Source of the DNA: Bolinopsis microptera | Taxonomy: Eukaryota > Ctenophora > Tentaculata > Lobata > Bolinopsidae | DNA length: 64,000 nt | Assembly (NCBI RefSeq): GCF_026151205.1 | Contig: NC_087083.1 | Span: 4,258,460 to 4,322,459, forward strand | Direction of reading: 5' to 3' | Part shown: one piece after another, positions 22,475-33,057 of the stretch | Layout: each line of letters begins with the position of its first letter | Numbering within the stretch: the stretch's first letter is position 1 | Program-made: the position numbers and the translations under genes | The notes under the pieces: generated by a model | What the model saw: only the letters and a program-made list of their open reading frames with translations | Told to the model about the DNA's origin: nothing | The model's database searches: none

Positions 22475-25400
22475 ATGGACCACCCCCTGGTGGACTCTAT
22501 AACGGAGGTGTCTGGTCTGACTGCGGACCGGGCACGTTACCTCCTCTGCATGCTGGGTAGTTACCCTCTAGCTCTACTCTTCTCCACTCTCCTCTCTCCT
22601 GCACGTGCTAGTCCTACTGTTAGACACTTGTTTCAGCTTACTGCTGGCCTCCTCTTCTGTGTCTTCTGCTTCAGACTGTATGTCTTTAATGTTTTACTTA
22701 TTTTATGTTATTTTGTTTTACGGATAGTATTAAAAACATAATTAATTAACTAATCCTCTCAGTCAGGTACTACTCCTGCTACTAGATACTGGAGTATGTT
22801 ACCTAACTAATTAACTAATTAACTAATTAACTAATCCTCTCAGTCAGGTGCTACTCCTGCTACTAGATACAGGAGTACCTAATTAAATAATTAACTAATT
22901 AACTAATTAACTAATCCTCTCAGTCAGGTGCTACTCCTACTACTAGATACTGGAGTATGTTACCTAACTAATTAACTAATTAACTAATTAACTTATTAAC
23001 TAATCCTCTCAGGCAGGTGCTACTCCTGCTACTAGATACAGGAGTATGTTACCTAACTAATTAACTAATTAACTAATTAACTTATTAACTAATCCTCTCA
23101 GTCAGGTGCTACTCCTGCTACTAGATACAGGAGTACCTAATTAACTAATTAACTAATTAACTAATTAACTAATTAACTAATTAACTAATCCTCTCAGTCA
23201 GGTGCTACTCCTGCTACTAGATACAGGAGTATGTTACCTAACTAATTAACTACTTAACTAATTAACTAATTAACTAATTAACTAATTAACTAATCCTCTC
23301 AGTCAGGTACTACTCCTGCTACTAGATACTGGAGTATGTTACCTAACTAATTAACTAATTAACTAATTAATTAATTAACTAATTAACTAATCCTCTCAGT
23401 CAGGTGCTGCTACTGCTACTAGATACTGGAGTATGTTACCTCCTAATTCTCTTCTCCCCGCCCCGCCTAGTCCATCTCACTGTGTTTTGGTGGGCTATCA
23501 CTTTCATGAGTGTTTCTCACATCTACCGCATGTACACCGACTACAACGGGTTAGTGTTCTCTGATTGGTTGGTTTGTGTCACGTGGTGTGGATAGTGTTC
23601 TCTGATTGGTTGGTTTGTGTCGCGTGGTGTGAATAGTGTTCTCTGATTGGTTGGTTTGTGTCACGTGGTGTGAATAGTGTTCTCTGATTGGTTGGTTTGT
23701 GTCACGTGGTGTGAATAGTGTTCTCTGATTGGTTGGTTTGTGTCACGTGGTGTGAATAGTGTTCTCTGATTGGTTGGTTTGTGTCACGTGGTGTGAATAG
23801 TGTTCTCTGATTGGTTGGTTTGTGTCACGTGGTGTGAATAGTGTTCTCTGATTGGTTCGTTTGTGTCACGTGGCTAGAATAGTGTGCTCTGATTGGTTGG
23901 TTTGTGTCACGTGGTAAAATACAGCACTCTGCAGGTACACACTAGACTTTACCGGTCCGACAATGATAATAACGATGAAAGTCACTAGTTTGGCGTGTAG
24001 TGTGTATGATGGGACACACCGCAAACAAGAGGATCTCAACAACGATCAGAAAATATTAGCTATCAGGTAATTACAACCTGTTAACAGTTTAATTGATCAA
24101 TTAGTTAATGAGTTATTAGTATAATCAGTATAATCAATCAATTAGTTAACATTTCTTTAGCCAAGAGAGAGTGTCTAAACTTAATGTTTAAAACTAGTTC
24201 GTTATTTAAATAACACCTGTTTTCAGACGCACACCAACAGTAATAGAATATATGAGTTACATGTTCTGTTTTACCAGTGTACTCAGTGGGCCCACCTTCA
24301 ACTTACAGGATTATCTTAACTTTATTGATGGGTCAAATACTGAACAGGTTAGTCTGTTGATAAGTTTAATTAGTATTTCTTATCTTGGTGTATTAGTTTG
24401 TTGAGTCATGTATTATATAATGAATCACCTGTGAAATGTACTTTATTAAAAAAACAGCGACGTTAACTTAATTTGACCCTAGCTTAGTTGTGATTTTGTA
24501 ACATTTCCCCTATCTTTGCCAAGGGAATAAGTAATCGGGTTTGGAAATATGAGGTGGCTTACCCTGATAAGGACAGTAAACTACTCCTTCGTAATATTCG
24601 CCGTTATAACAAAATAGCACATACTTTTCGAGTGTATATTATGCGAGAAATACATTATATTTCGAATAGATTAAATTTGAATGGAACCGCCTATGGCAAT
24701 GTAAGTGTCATTTCAGCGGAAAATCCTAATGAATTACCCGGTGCTCAATTTCAGCTCCTTCAAAGCTCCTTCAAAACAAGTCCAGTTCTAGCATCAGCTG
24801 ATAAACCCATGCCATGGCCGATTGGTTCAGCAATAAGATAATATATCAAGCGAGTTCTGTGTTGCAAACCTGCTTACATTCCGGGGGGGGGGGGGGGGGG
24901 GGGTTTACATTCAGGAAACAAAACGTATTTCAGCCAGCTGTAAAAGAATCTAAATTAAGGCTCGATTGGGCTGAGTGTCGAGTTAGATAGTAAGAGTGTA
25001 AGAGTGTCGAGTAAGCATTAGAAGTATGAAATTTATCATTGACTGTTGGTCACAAATGATAACTGATGTAACACAAAATAACAATAAAGTTTAGCACAAA
25101 ATACAATAATATGGTGTGACATGGACATAATCATATGTGCATTAAAAACATAAAACAAAACACCGTGCAAAAAGTTACAGATTGATCATTAAAAGTCACT
25201 TTAAATGTGCTCCGCTAGTCACTTTAAATGTGCTACGCATATTTCAGCATAAAATAAAATCATACTCAGTATAGCGCAACAGTCACGTGCGCTAAATTCT
25301 TGTAAACTTAAACATTTTTGAATTTTGCAAAATGTTCTCTTGTCAGGGAAAACCAGTTCCTTCTGGAATACTTCCCGCATTGCTGAAATTTGTGGCGGCT

Positions 25401-28400
25401 GTCTTCTTCATATCCTGGACTTTTGTTATCCCTGCAGACTGGGAACCTTTCTTTGGTAAGATTTAATTATTTTACTTATTTTACTTATTTGGTAAGAAAT
25501 TTGTTTACTTTCTGTGTACTATAGCGTAGTCAGTGCAACGTTACGCCACTGCGTAGTGCAGGGATGTATTAAGTATTCTTTGCGAATCATGTTTCCATTT
25601 CAAACAAAATTAAAATATTATATTCAATTATAAACACAATATTAGTACTTTAGTATATTGATTTAAAACTAAGTTTAAATCTAAATTAATATTTAATTAT
25701 CAACTTCAGATGCTGAATGGAGGGAATCACACTCGTTCCTTTACGCTGCTGGCTATTTGTACCTCATGTGCTTTATTACAAGATGTAACTACTACTTTGC
25801 TTGGACACTAGGTGCGTATTTTACTGTAAATATAATATACACTTTATACCGTATATACAGTGATTATGTGACACTGTGACACGACACCTTAATTGGGCAC
25901 CCTTAACAATTCCCATAATGTTTAACGGGGTGGTTAACGGGGTCGCCTAATCACGTGATTAGGTAAACCAATCACCTGATCACACGTAATGAATAAACGT
26001 AATTCGAATGGCCAAACACAATTCAATAGATTTAGCTCGACCCGACTATCCAAACTATCAAATAAATGCGAAAATGAACCTTCATAGGTGAATATACTAT
26101 ATATACTGTGTGTAGTCTTCTGTATTGTATTGCAGTCCACTGAGACTAAGCCCAATTATAAATTAGTTTTAGCAGTCATTAAAAACAACGAACGAATAAA
26201 CAATTACTTTTAACTTTGTTCATGATAACTTTGTTCACGGTAACTTTGTTCATGATAACTTTGTTCATGATAACTTTGTTCACGGTAACTTTGTTCATGA
26301 TAACTTTGTTCATGATAACTTTGTTCACGGTAACTTTGTTCACGATAACTTTGTCACGATAACTTTGTTCACTATAACTTTTTTCACGATAACTTTGTTC
26401 ACGATACATTTTTTTGTGATAACTTTGTTTATGTTTATCTAAAACAACTTCACAGCTGACAGTGTAAGCAACCTCTCTGGATTTGGATTTAACGGCTACA
26501 AAGAAAATGGCGGCGCTAAATGGGACAAGATAACAAATGTTTACCCACACAAAACAGAGTGCTCCAGCTCGCTCAAAGTGCTGACAGACAATTGGAACGT
26601 TGGCACTGCATTGTGGTTACGCAGGTTCGTTCACTTTATGTTGGTACGTGGTATTGGTAATTCCTTCAGCGTCTTATTTGTTTCACCCACAGTTGCATTT
26701 CTCCAGGAACGATAATCCACACTGGATATTTGCGCGGGAAATTCTTCGTGTCGGGGTGTTCAATTATGGAACGTTCATTGTGAATTATTTCATTTTATAA
26801 TGTGATATGTCAGCAGTCAGTCATTATTATTTTTCGATAACGAGGCCTCAATTGACTGGAGTTCAGGCTCCGACCTTGGAGCTGGTAATCGTGCTTAGAT
26901 TCCTTTTCGGTCAGACATGGATTCTCACAAAAAAGTCGGAAAAAGTCGAAAATATATTCATCAGTTTTTTAAAATTTCATTCGTGAAAGGTGAGTTATCC
27001 CTCCTGAATTATGAGAGTTGATTAAATGTTTGCAAATTCTATACAATGTAGCTAAACTGCGGGTCACATGTCGGTAACACAAACGACCAATTATTTTCAG
27101 TGCATTCTGTAACGCGCGCAAACAAATATCTCTACAAAGGACCATATTTTTTAGCGCTAATGCGCGTGCAAATTATTTATTGAATTTAATTTACAGCATA
27201 CTAGTAGAATTAAAGGCGTCATTTCAAGGAAGGAAACAACGATAAACTTGGGTCTTCACCGAGCCAAGGCTTCTTCACTGCGCGGATCTAATGATATGAA
27301 AATATGTAAGGAATGATTGAGAATCGACAGTTTGCCTCAATTGTCGCTATGAATTCAAATGCCTTCAAATTTATCAACAGTAACACCTACCAGTCACTTC
27401 ACCTGGATTACTCTAAAATCCTGCGACCAATTGAAGTGGCACAGAGTTTATGTCAGTACAAAGTTTTAATCTTTGTTCATACTACGGTTAGCTGAAAGCA
27501 TACGACAATTCACCCTAAAAGCACATTCCGCCTTGTAAAACTCATGTCAGCTATTTATACCTCTTATAGAATACTAAACATTACTTAACTCGATGCTGCG
27601 TAAAGAATACCAAACATCTAGTAAGCTGTTGCCTTTATATTAAATATTTGTATTACTTATTGAATACAGAATCCCCCTGATACTAATTAATAACAGGGTT
27701 TGTTACGAGAGATCAGTGTATGCTCCTACAGCAATGACTTACCTTCTCTCCGCCACTTGGCACGGCTTCTACCCTGGTTACTACGGCTGCTTCATGAGCG
27801 CTACTCTCTTCTTACTGACATCTAGAAAGGTGTGTAGATCTACTGAGCTGTAGTGTGAAGTTAATGTGATAATAATCATGAAATGTACTTTAAACAACCT
27901 GGATAACTTGTCTGATACTATAACTATTAATTATTATAATTATTGATATTATACTTATCTGATTCCTATTTGATAACTGAGACTCACTGTTAACGTTACC
28001 ATAGTTACAGTTTACACAACTGTGTTCTCATTTCAGTTGAGAAGGGTTGTGAGGCCGAAGTTCCTGGGCTCCACCTCAATTAAAATGTTCTACGATGCAT
28101 TAACAACTGTCTGCTCTTTGTTGCTGATCAACTTCGCTTCTATTCAACTCTGCCTGTTGAGCTTCGAGCGTAACTACGTTCTGTACAAGTAAGTTATTAC
28201 TAGTTTAGATAAACTACTTGTTGTACAAGTAAGTATAATTCTTTATTCTAATATTTTATATTTCGTAGTTTATTCTTATATTAAAGTGCTTTTACTTAAT
28301 ACTCAGTGTAAACATGAAAAACTACTTTTATGTAAAACAACTGTCCTGCCAAAATATCAAATTCATATTAAATAGTTAATTTTTACATGAAGTAACACAC

Positions 28401-28593
28401 TAACCCGGTTGATATAGTTGTAATATATTAATTGCTGGTATCATGTCATTAACATAATATCATCATAATTAACTAATTACATAATTATCCTAATTACCGG
28501 CCTCTTTATTTCAGACACTTCTACTGCCTGCCTCACATCGTTTGTATCCTGATCTACGTTTTCTGTCCCAGTCCTAAACCGAAGAAAGAATAA
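22475..28593 (+). CDS. Membrane-bound O-acyltransferase, MBOAT1/2-like lysophospholipid acyltransferase
   Basis: Ten exons: 22475-22677, 23400-23549, 23935-24066, 24227-24347, 25347-25455, 25710-25811, 26456-26624, 27697-27829, 28037-28188 and 28515-28593. All are GT-AG and in phase, 449 aa. It aligns along its length with animal MBOAT1/2: FTGPTMIITMKVTSLACSVY, then IEYMSYMFCFTSVLSGP, GFGFNGYKENG, and the two catalytic signatures, the Asn in DNWNVGTALWL (exon 7) and the His in WHGFYPGYY (exon 8). Many hydrophobic segments fit a polytopic ER enzyme. Known role: acyl-CoA-dependent reacylation of lysophospholipids (Lands cycle). The ATG at 22475 fits the family N-terminus; CAG directly before TT-ATG may be an acceptor of a 5' UTR intron or spliced leader. 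Repeat arrays flank exons 1 and 2. MBOAT1 and MBOAT2 cannot be told apart, so no symbol is given. Confidence 0.92.
22752..23399 (+). repeat. Array of seven decoy copies of the MBOAT exon 2 acceptor
   Basis: Units of about 80-105 bp: (TAATTAAC)n spacer, then CTAATCCTCTCAG|TCAGGTGC, then TACTCCTGCTACTAGATAC and GGAGTATGTTACCTAACTAA. The true exon 2 starts with the same acceptor and 45 nt (CTCTCAG|TCAGGTGCTGCTAC) and then continues as coding sequence. In the decoys the frame runs into TAA within the (TAATTAAC) spacer. Two copies shorten GGAGTATGTTACC to GGAGTACC. Confidence 0.9.
23550..23920 (+). repeat. 41-bp array at the MBOAT exon 2 donor, about nine copies
   Basis: The first unit starts at the true donor (ACGG|GTTAGTGTTCTCTGATTG). 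The array repeats TAGTGTTCTCTGATTGG, TTGGTTTGTGTCACGTGGTG with GAA joints. Later copies have AATAGT instead of GTTAGT, so they lack the GT donor. Every unit contains an inverted CCAAT box (GATTGG) and most a CACGTG E-box, spaced about 11 bp apart. Confidence 0.9.
24350..25346. other. MBOAT intron 4, G21 run and an unexplained open frame
   Basis: Contains a 95-codon forward frame (24554-24841) of unrecognised sequence without repeat character, and a run of about 21 G near 24883-24903. No homology or splice-site support makes the frame a gene. It may be a transposon fragment. Confidence 0.35.
26213..26430 (+). repeat. 14-15-bp array GATAACTTTGTTCAT/C before MBOAT exon 7
   Basis: About 15 units of (G)ATAACTTTGTTCATG or GGTAACTTTGTTCACG end about 25 bp before the exon 7 acceptor (TTCACAG at 26455). 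Unlike the other arrays it does not include exon sequence. Confidence 0.85.
26625..27696. other. MBOAT intron 7, no gene
   Basis: About 1.1 kb of unique AT-rich intron. Short frames at 26600-26800 and 27313-27495 have no support. Confidence 0.45.
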
Positions 28594-28830
28594 TCCGAAA
28601 ACTGAATAATCCGGAAAGTGTCCGGAAACTGCCATCAGTCTCCAGAAAAAAAATTATATTGATTTTTGATTCCAGCAATATGTTGCGGCTTATTACAATT
28701 ATTATTACAATTATATGTATTCACTAGGATTGTGTCATTTGTGTTAATTACATACAATTAAAGGTTTTAGCTGGTTAAGCGAACAATTTAGATTTTACTT
28801 CATATCATTATTACTTCACTCTTAAAGATC

Positions 28831-28850
28831 CCCCCCCCCCCCCCCCCCCC
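28831..28850. repeat. Poly-C run (about 20 C)
   Basis: Homopolymer C tract between the MBOAT gene and the ORF1 unit; one of several 18-25-nt G/C runs in the window. Confidence 0.95.
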
Positions 28851-29082
28851 ATTAACATTCAGTCCATACCTATTCGCGTCGTTTGGGCAACATTCCTAGA
28901 AATGGTAGAGAGCGAATTGTGAGCTTCGTTCTATGTAGATTATTAGTGTGTAGTCGTTTTACATTTGGTTGCAAATAGCGAGCTCTGTTATCAGCTGTTG
29001 TAACTTGCGATAAGAAGTGCTTGTCTTTTAGTGTGATCGTTGTGTAGCCTGTATACAAGAACTGTACATTGGAATATACACG

Positions 29083-29994
29083 ATGCAGTACTCATACCAT
29101 GAACATACGAAGCATTTGGTCGATGACCCCGATAATGATGATCTGTTTAGTGCCAGACATGCAGATCAGGTAGCGAGAGCTACAAACAGTGTTTTTAATG
29201 AAATGTGCCATGAACTGGATGTTAAGGAATACGGAGATCTAGTATTGAAAAACCTGAACAAGCGATCAGTTTCGAAAGAAAAACTGTGTGATTGGCTGCA
29301 AACTGTTTGTTTCATTTTGAATCGTTATGCGGCTCCTCATTTGCAAATGGCTGCGGAGAGAGTAGATAAACAGAACATTTCAGTAATCGCGGAGCAGAAA
29401 ACTGTCATTGATTTGCAGAAGCAGCTCATTGAAAAGAAGGACGAAGAACTCAAGTCTGTTCAAACAACTGTGCAGACAGAAATGAAATCATATTCTTCTG
29501 CCCTGAAAAAGACTTGTGCAGCTGCTCTTACGCCAAAGAAGATCTGTACTGCAGTTAAGACAATAGCTGAAAAGGATGAAAGAAGCAGAAACGTCGTAAT
29601 CTACGGAATAAGTGAATCCGACGGCGAGAAGTTAGAAAACAAAGTTGCTGAAGTTCTTGGTGAGATAAACGAGAAACCTTCTTTTCGTGACTGTTGTAGA
29701 GTTGGTCTGAAGAGAGTGGGCACATTAATACGACCAACTAAACTATCTCTAAATAGCTCTGACATGGTTACTCAGGTGCTGCGAAAAGCGAAACTACTAC
29801 GCACAAAAGAGGGCTATAAAAGTATCTACATTTGCCCAGACAGATCAGTGGAAGAAAGGAGAGCTTACAAGAAGCTCTGGGAGGAATTGAAAGAGAAGAG
29901 GAAAGCAGAGCCTAACAGAGTTCATTTCATAAGGAACAATAAGATTGTCAGCTCTGATAAGAACAGTGTATCAGCCTCGTCTGAAGAAATTTGA
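29083..29994 (+). CDS. LINE-type ORF1 protein (coiled coil plus RRM-like region), intact, no reverse transcriptase nearby
   Basis: Single uninterrupted frame of 303 aa. Residues about 95-155 are rich in K, E and Q with coiled-coil spacing (EQKTVIDLQKQLIEKKDEEL). Residues about 165-280 contain the pattern RSRNVVIYGISES, then FRDCCRVGLKRVG, RPTKLSLNSSDM and YKSIYICPDRSVEERRAYKK. This is the arrangement typical of the RNA-binding ORF1 of CR1/L2-like non-LTR retrotransposons in invertebrates. No endonuclease or reverse transcriptase frame follows within the next kilobase, and no poly(A) tail or flanking duplication was obvious. It could be a truncated retroelement, a solo ORF1 mobilised in trans, or a domesticated gene. 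A decayed relative lies at about 51115-51330. Confidence 0.7.
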   Translation: MQYSYHEHTKHLVDDPDNDDLFSARHADQVARATNSVFNEMCHELDVKEYGDLVLKNLNKRSVSKEKLCDWLQTVCFILNRYAAPHLQMAAERVDKQNISVIAEQKTVIDLQKQLIEKKDEELKSVQTTVQTEMKSYSSALKKTCAAALTPKKICTAVKTIAEKDERSRNVVIYGISESDGEKLENKVAEVLGEINEKPSFRDCCRVGLKRVGTLIRPTKLSLNSSDMVTQVLRKAKLLRTKEGYKSIYICPDRSVEERRAYKKLWEELKEKRKAEPNRVHFIRNNKIVSSDKNSVSASSEEI

Positions 29995-31190
29995 ACTGTT
30001 TCACATTCTTCACCACACATTTATTTTATCACAATTTTGTTTCACATTTTAAAAAATCATATCGGGGCCATGTAATTGCGGGCACGTTTTACTGTGCAGT
30101 ACCGTGTTTGGTCTCCCGACAGATTTTACAGACGGGGGCAATATTTTATTCGAGTTTATTTCATTCGTTGTAATTGCTGTACTCTGTAAAGTTTGAAAAG
30201 TATTTAATAAAAAAGTGATCGAGCCCTAATGATATCTGTCCTAGTGATTTAAAGAGGCGACCAAGTTTTCAGCTTTTACATTAAATCCTCTTTTCCATTC
30301 CTGATTTAAGCGCTATTTATCCAGCCAATGTCATTGTCTTTAACATAATTGAGATCTTAATGAAGGAGTCTACTATAATTCTTGTATAGATATGTGTTTT
30401 GTACTTTTTCTGATTTGCAGGGTGGTTCGTAGTATTTGTTCTAATAGAGTAATATTATGATTGTTCAATCTGTAATACTAGGCAACTCGATTTTGGGAGT
30501 CCTGATTTTTGGTACATTTGATTGTATTTTGAGCTTATTTTGTCAGTTATCTTTATATTTATTTTTTCAAAAACAAAACATTTTTTAATTGTTTGTCTCC
30601 AGAATGTACTTAGTTATTGTCCCAAGATGTGAGTAATATAATATACCACACTACAATCTGCTACAGTAATTCTAGATTAAATATGGGACCGTAATCTCCC
30701 CTTCAGTTCATGGCCCGTATCATCCGTGAATTGAATATGTGAACCACCTCGGGCCTAAGAAGAGAAGTATATTTCAGATGGAAAGTATTTGGGTTCCTCA
30801 ATCCTCTCCGGAAACTTTGTAACAAAATATGAAATCATTAATGACTTGTTTGGTATATAATAAGTACATACACTAATAATAAGGCTAGAATAGTATAATA
30901 AAAAGCTCTAACAAAACTCAACTAAAATACTCGACTGAATCAATAATCGTGCATAATGTCTGAAAACAAACATCAAATTCTGAGATGAGAATAAAAAAGA
31001 TTCTGAGATAACTGATAAAGAATGAATAAAATAAAATTAGCCTGAACTTTACATCATAGAATTAGAATCGACAATAATGAATAAAAAGGACCCAATTTAT
31101 ATATTCTCCCGATTATATTTGTTGACGCGTGACCTTCATTTAAAATGTCCCATTTCAATACTATTACTATCATCAGAATTCAGAAGAAAA
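29995..31190. other. Intergenic, nothing recognised
   Basis: AT-rich sequence after the ORF1 unit. It may include the 3' part of that element, but no reverse transcriptase, terminal repeat or gene was seen. Confidence 0.45.
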
Positions 31191-31194
31191 CTCG

Positions 31195-31425
31195 TCCTTC
31201 TACCGTCCCTAGGGCGTGTACTCCAGTATCCCGTCCTTAGGGCGTGTGTCCGAGTATCCCGTCCTTAGGGCGTGTATCCCAGTATCCCGTCCTTAGGGCG
31301 TGTGTCCCAGTATCCCGTCCTTAGGGCGTGTATCCCAGTATCCCGTCCTTAGGGCGAGTATCCCAGTATCCCGTCCTTAGGGCGTGTATCCCAGTATCCC
31401 GTCCTTAGGGCGTGTATCCCAGTAT
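31195..31425 (-). repeat. 28-bp minisatellite directly after the stop codon of the multi-pass membrane gene
   Basis: On the minus strand the unit ATACTGGGATACACGCCCTA followed by AGGACGGG starts at the base after the TAG stop (31426-31428) and repeats about eight times. It would be 3' UTR of that gene. Confidence 0.85.
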
Positions 31426-32860
31426 CTACAAATCCTCTTGTTGATGATACTCTTCGTATGCCCTGCCCACAGCTACAGCCCTGATGGAAACGATACCAAA
31501 CAAGATAGCTGCTATAGCTGTGATTACTGCCTGTCCTTCCAAGAAGAAGTCCATATCCTTCTGAACCTCTGCCACCTCTCCGAATAGCCTGGTAGTGGTA
31601 GCATAGTGATTATAACCATGACAACTGGTAGCATAGTGATTATTGCCACAACTGTTATCAATAAGTATAAGTATAACAAAGTTACAGTTACAAGTTAATA
31701 ATTATAATGGATCATTAGCAGCCGTTTTATATTATAACAATGCTTCATAATAATTAATCATAATTCATAATTTTAAAAGCAAAGTTTATAATAGAACTTA
31801 CCCAGTGCAAGCCAATGGTAAAGGATTGACAGCAATGCAGAGCGCCGGTGTAAGAATTGACCCTGAAATGCACTTCCGTTAGTCAATACTAATAATATAT
31901 CCATGAGTAAAGGCGAGCTATATCTACTACTACTAGCAAGCTCCATGGGTCAATAGCTTGGATGATGATAAGTAACTTTACACTGGACTATCACGCGAAT
32001 AAGGTTAGTACACGGTCTTTAGATGGCTCTGATGGACAATTTAAAACACCAATTCTCTAATTTGTCCCCAAAACTAACCCGATTCCTAATTGAATACTCC
32101 AAAACAGCATAGACATAAAAAGAAACTCTTAATGAATGGTCAATGATATGAACATAGTAGAAATTATTTAATTGTCTGTAATCTGTTATCGAGTAAAAGA
32201 ATAAGTAAAACTAACCAATAAGTGCAAGAACCCAGCTGCCCGACAGCCTGGCGTTACACAGCAACCCAACAATGTAGAGAACTGCTAGCAGACCCCAGAA
32301 AATAGCTCCGTAGCCTACACACGTCAAATCATCTGAAGATGGTGGTAATTAGTGGGGTGATTAGTGTGGTAATTATTATGGTGATTAGTGTGGTGATTAG
32401 TGGGGTGATCAGTGTGACAATTAGTGATGTATTTAGTGGGGTGATTAGAGTGGTAATTAGTGGGGTGATTAGTGTGGTGATTAGTGGGGTGATCAGTGTG
32501 GTAATTAATGTGGTAATTAGTGGGGTAATTAGTGTGATAATAAGTAGTGTGGTAGTAAGTAGTGTAATTAGTGTGGTAATAAGTGGGGTAATTATAATTG
32601 AGTTAATAAGTGGTATAATCAGTGTGTCACAGTCAACTATTATTATCAATAGGTTTAGTGGGTAATTAATGTAATTCATGGGTTATAACAGTTCTAATCA
32701 ATAATCAATATTATCTAGTTAATTAGTAGAAACTAAAATGAGACTTAGTGAAGTTACCTTTAACCCATGGCAAGATTTTAGAGACCAGAAAGTAAATCAG
32801 TGTAGTTTCCAGCAGAACGGCAGGATGAGGCAGCAGCCTGTCCACAATAGATTCTCCCAT
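31426..32860 (-). CDS. Small multi-pass membrane protein, unrecognised family
   Basis: Four exons on the minus strand: 32860-32758, 32332-32216, 31862-31802 and 31588-31426. All are GT-AG with matching phases, 147 aa. It has about four hydrophobic segments: VLLETTLIYFLVSKIL, AIFWGLLAVLYIVGLL, WVLALIGSILTPALCIAV and AVITAIAAILFGIVSI, with a short acidic C-terminus (AYEEYHQQEDL). There is no obvious signal peptide or catalytic motif. Topology suggests a tetraspan protein, but I cannot name the family. The ATG lies immediately after an acceptor-like ATTGTAG, so an upstream exon is possible. Both upstream introns end in GGTAATTAGTG-type arrays, and the first ~41 nt of exon 1 is duplicated beyond its array at 33017-33057. 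Confidence 0.7.
32341..32665 (-). repeat. TAATTACCACACTAATCACCC-type array abutting the exon 2 acceptor
   Basis: Short units, GTGGTAATTAGTGGGGTGATTA in + orientation, run for about 325 bp and finish at the exon 2 acceptor (minus CATCTTCAG at 32333). On the transcribed strand each unit supplies CTAAT, a branch-point-like motif. Both strands are open as Ile/Thr/Val frames purely through periodicity. Confidence 0.85.
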
Positions 32861-32867
32861 CTACAAT

Positions 32868-33057
32868 AGTGTAATAATTAGTGTGGTAATTAGTGGGGTA
32901 ATTAGTAGGGTAATTAGTGGGGTAATTAGTGTGGTAATTAATGTGGTAATTAGTGGGGTAATTAGTGGGGTAATTATTGGGATAATTAGTGTGGTAATTA
33001 ATGGGGTAATTAGTAATGGCAGGATGAGGCAGCAGCCTATCCACAACAGATTCTCCC
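32868..33057 (-). repeat. Second CTAATTACC array plus duplicated exon 1 start
   Basis: The same repeat type occupies 32868-33016, just upstream of exon 1 of the membrane gene. At its far end, 33017-33057, is a second copy of the exon 1 beginning (minus GGGAGAATCTGTTGTGGATA...), differing at about five positions from 32818-32857. The array is therefore bracketed by two copies of the exon start. Confidence 0.8.

Noticed and set aside
24554-24841. 95-codon frame inside MBOAT intron 4, considered as an exon or nested gene
   Set aside because: No recognisable domain, and the flanking MBOAT exons join in phase without it.
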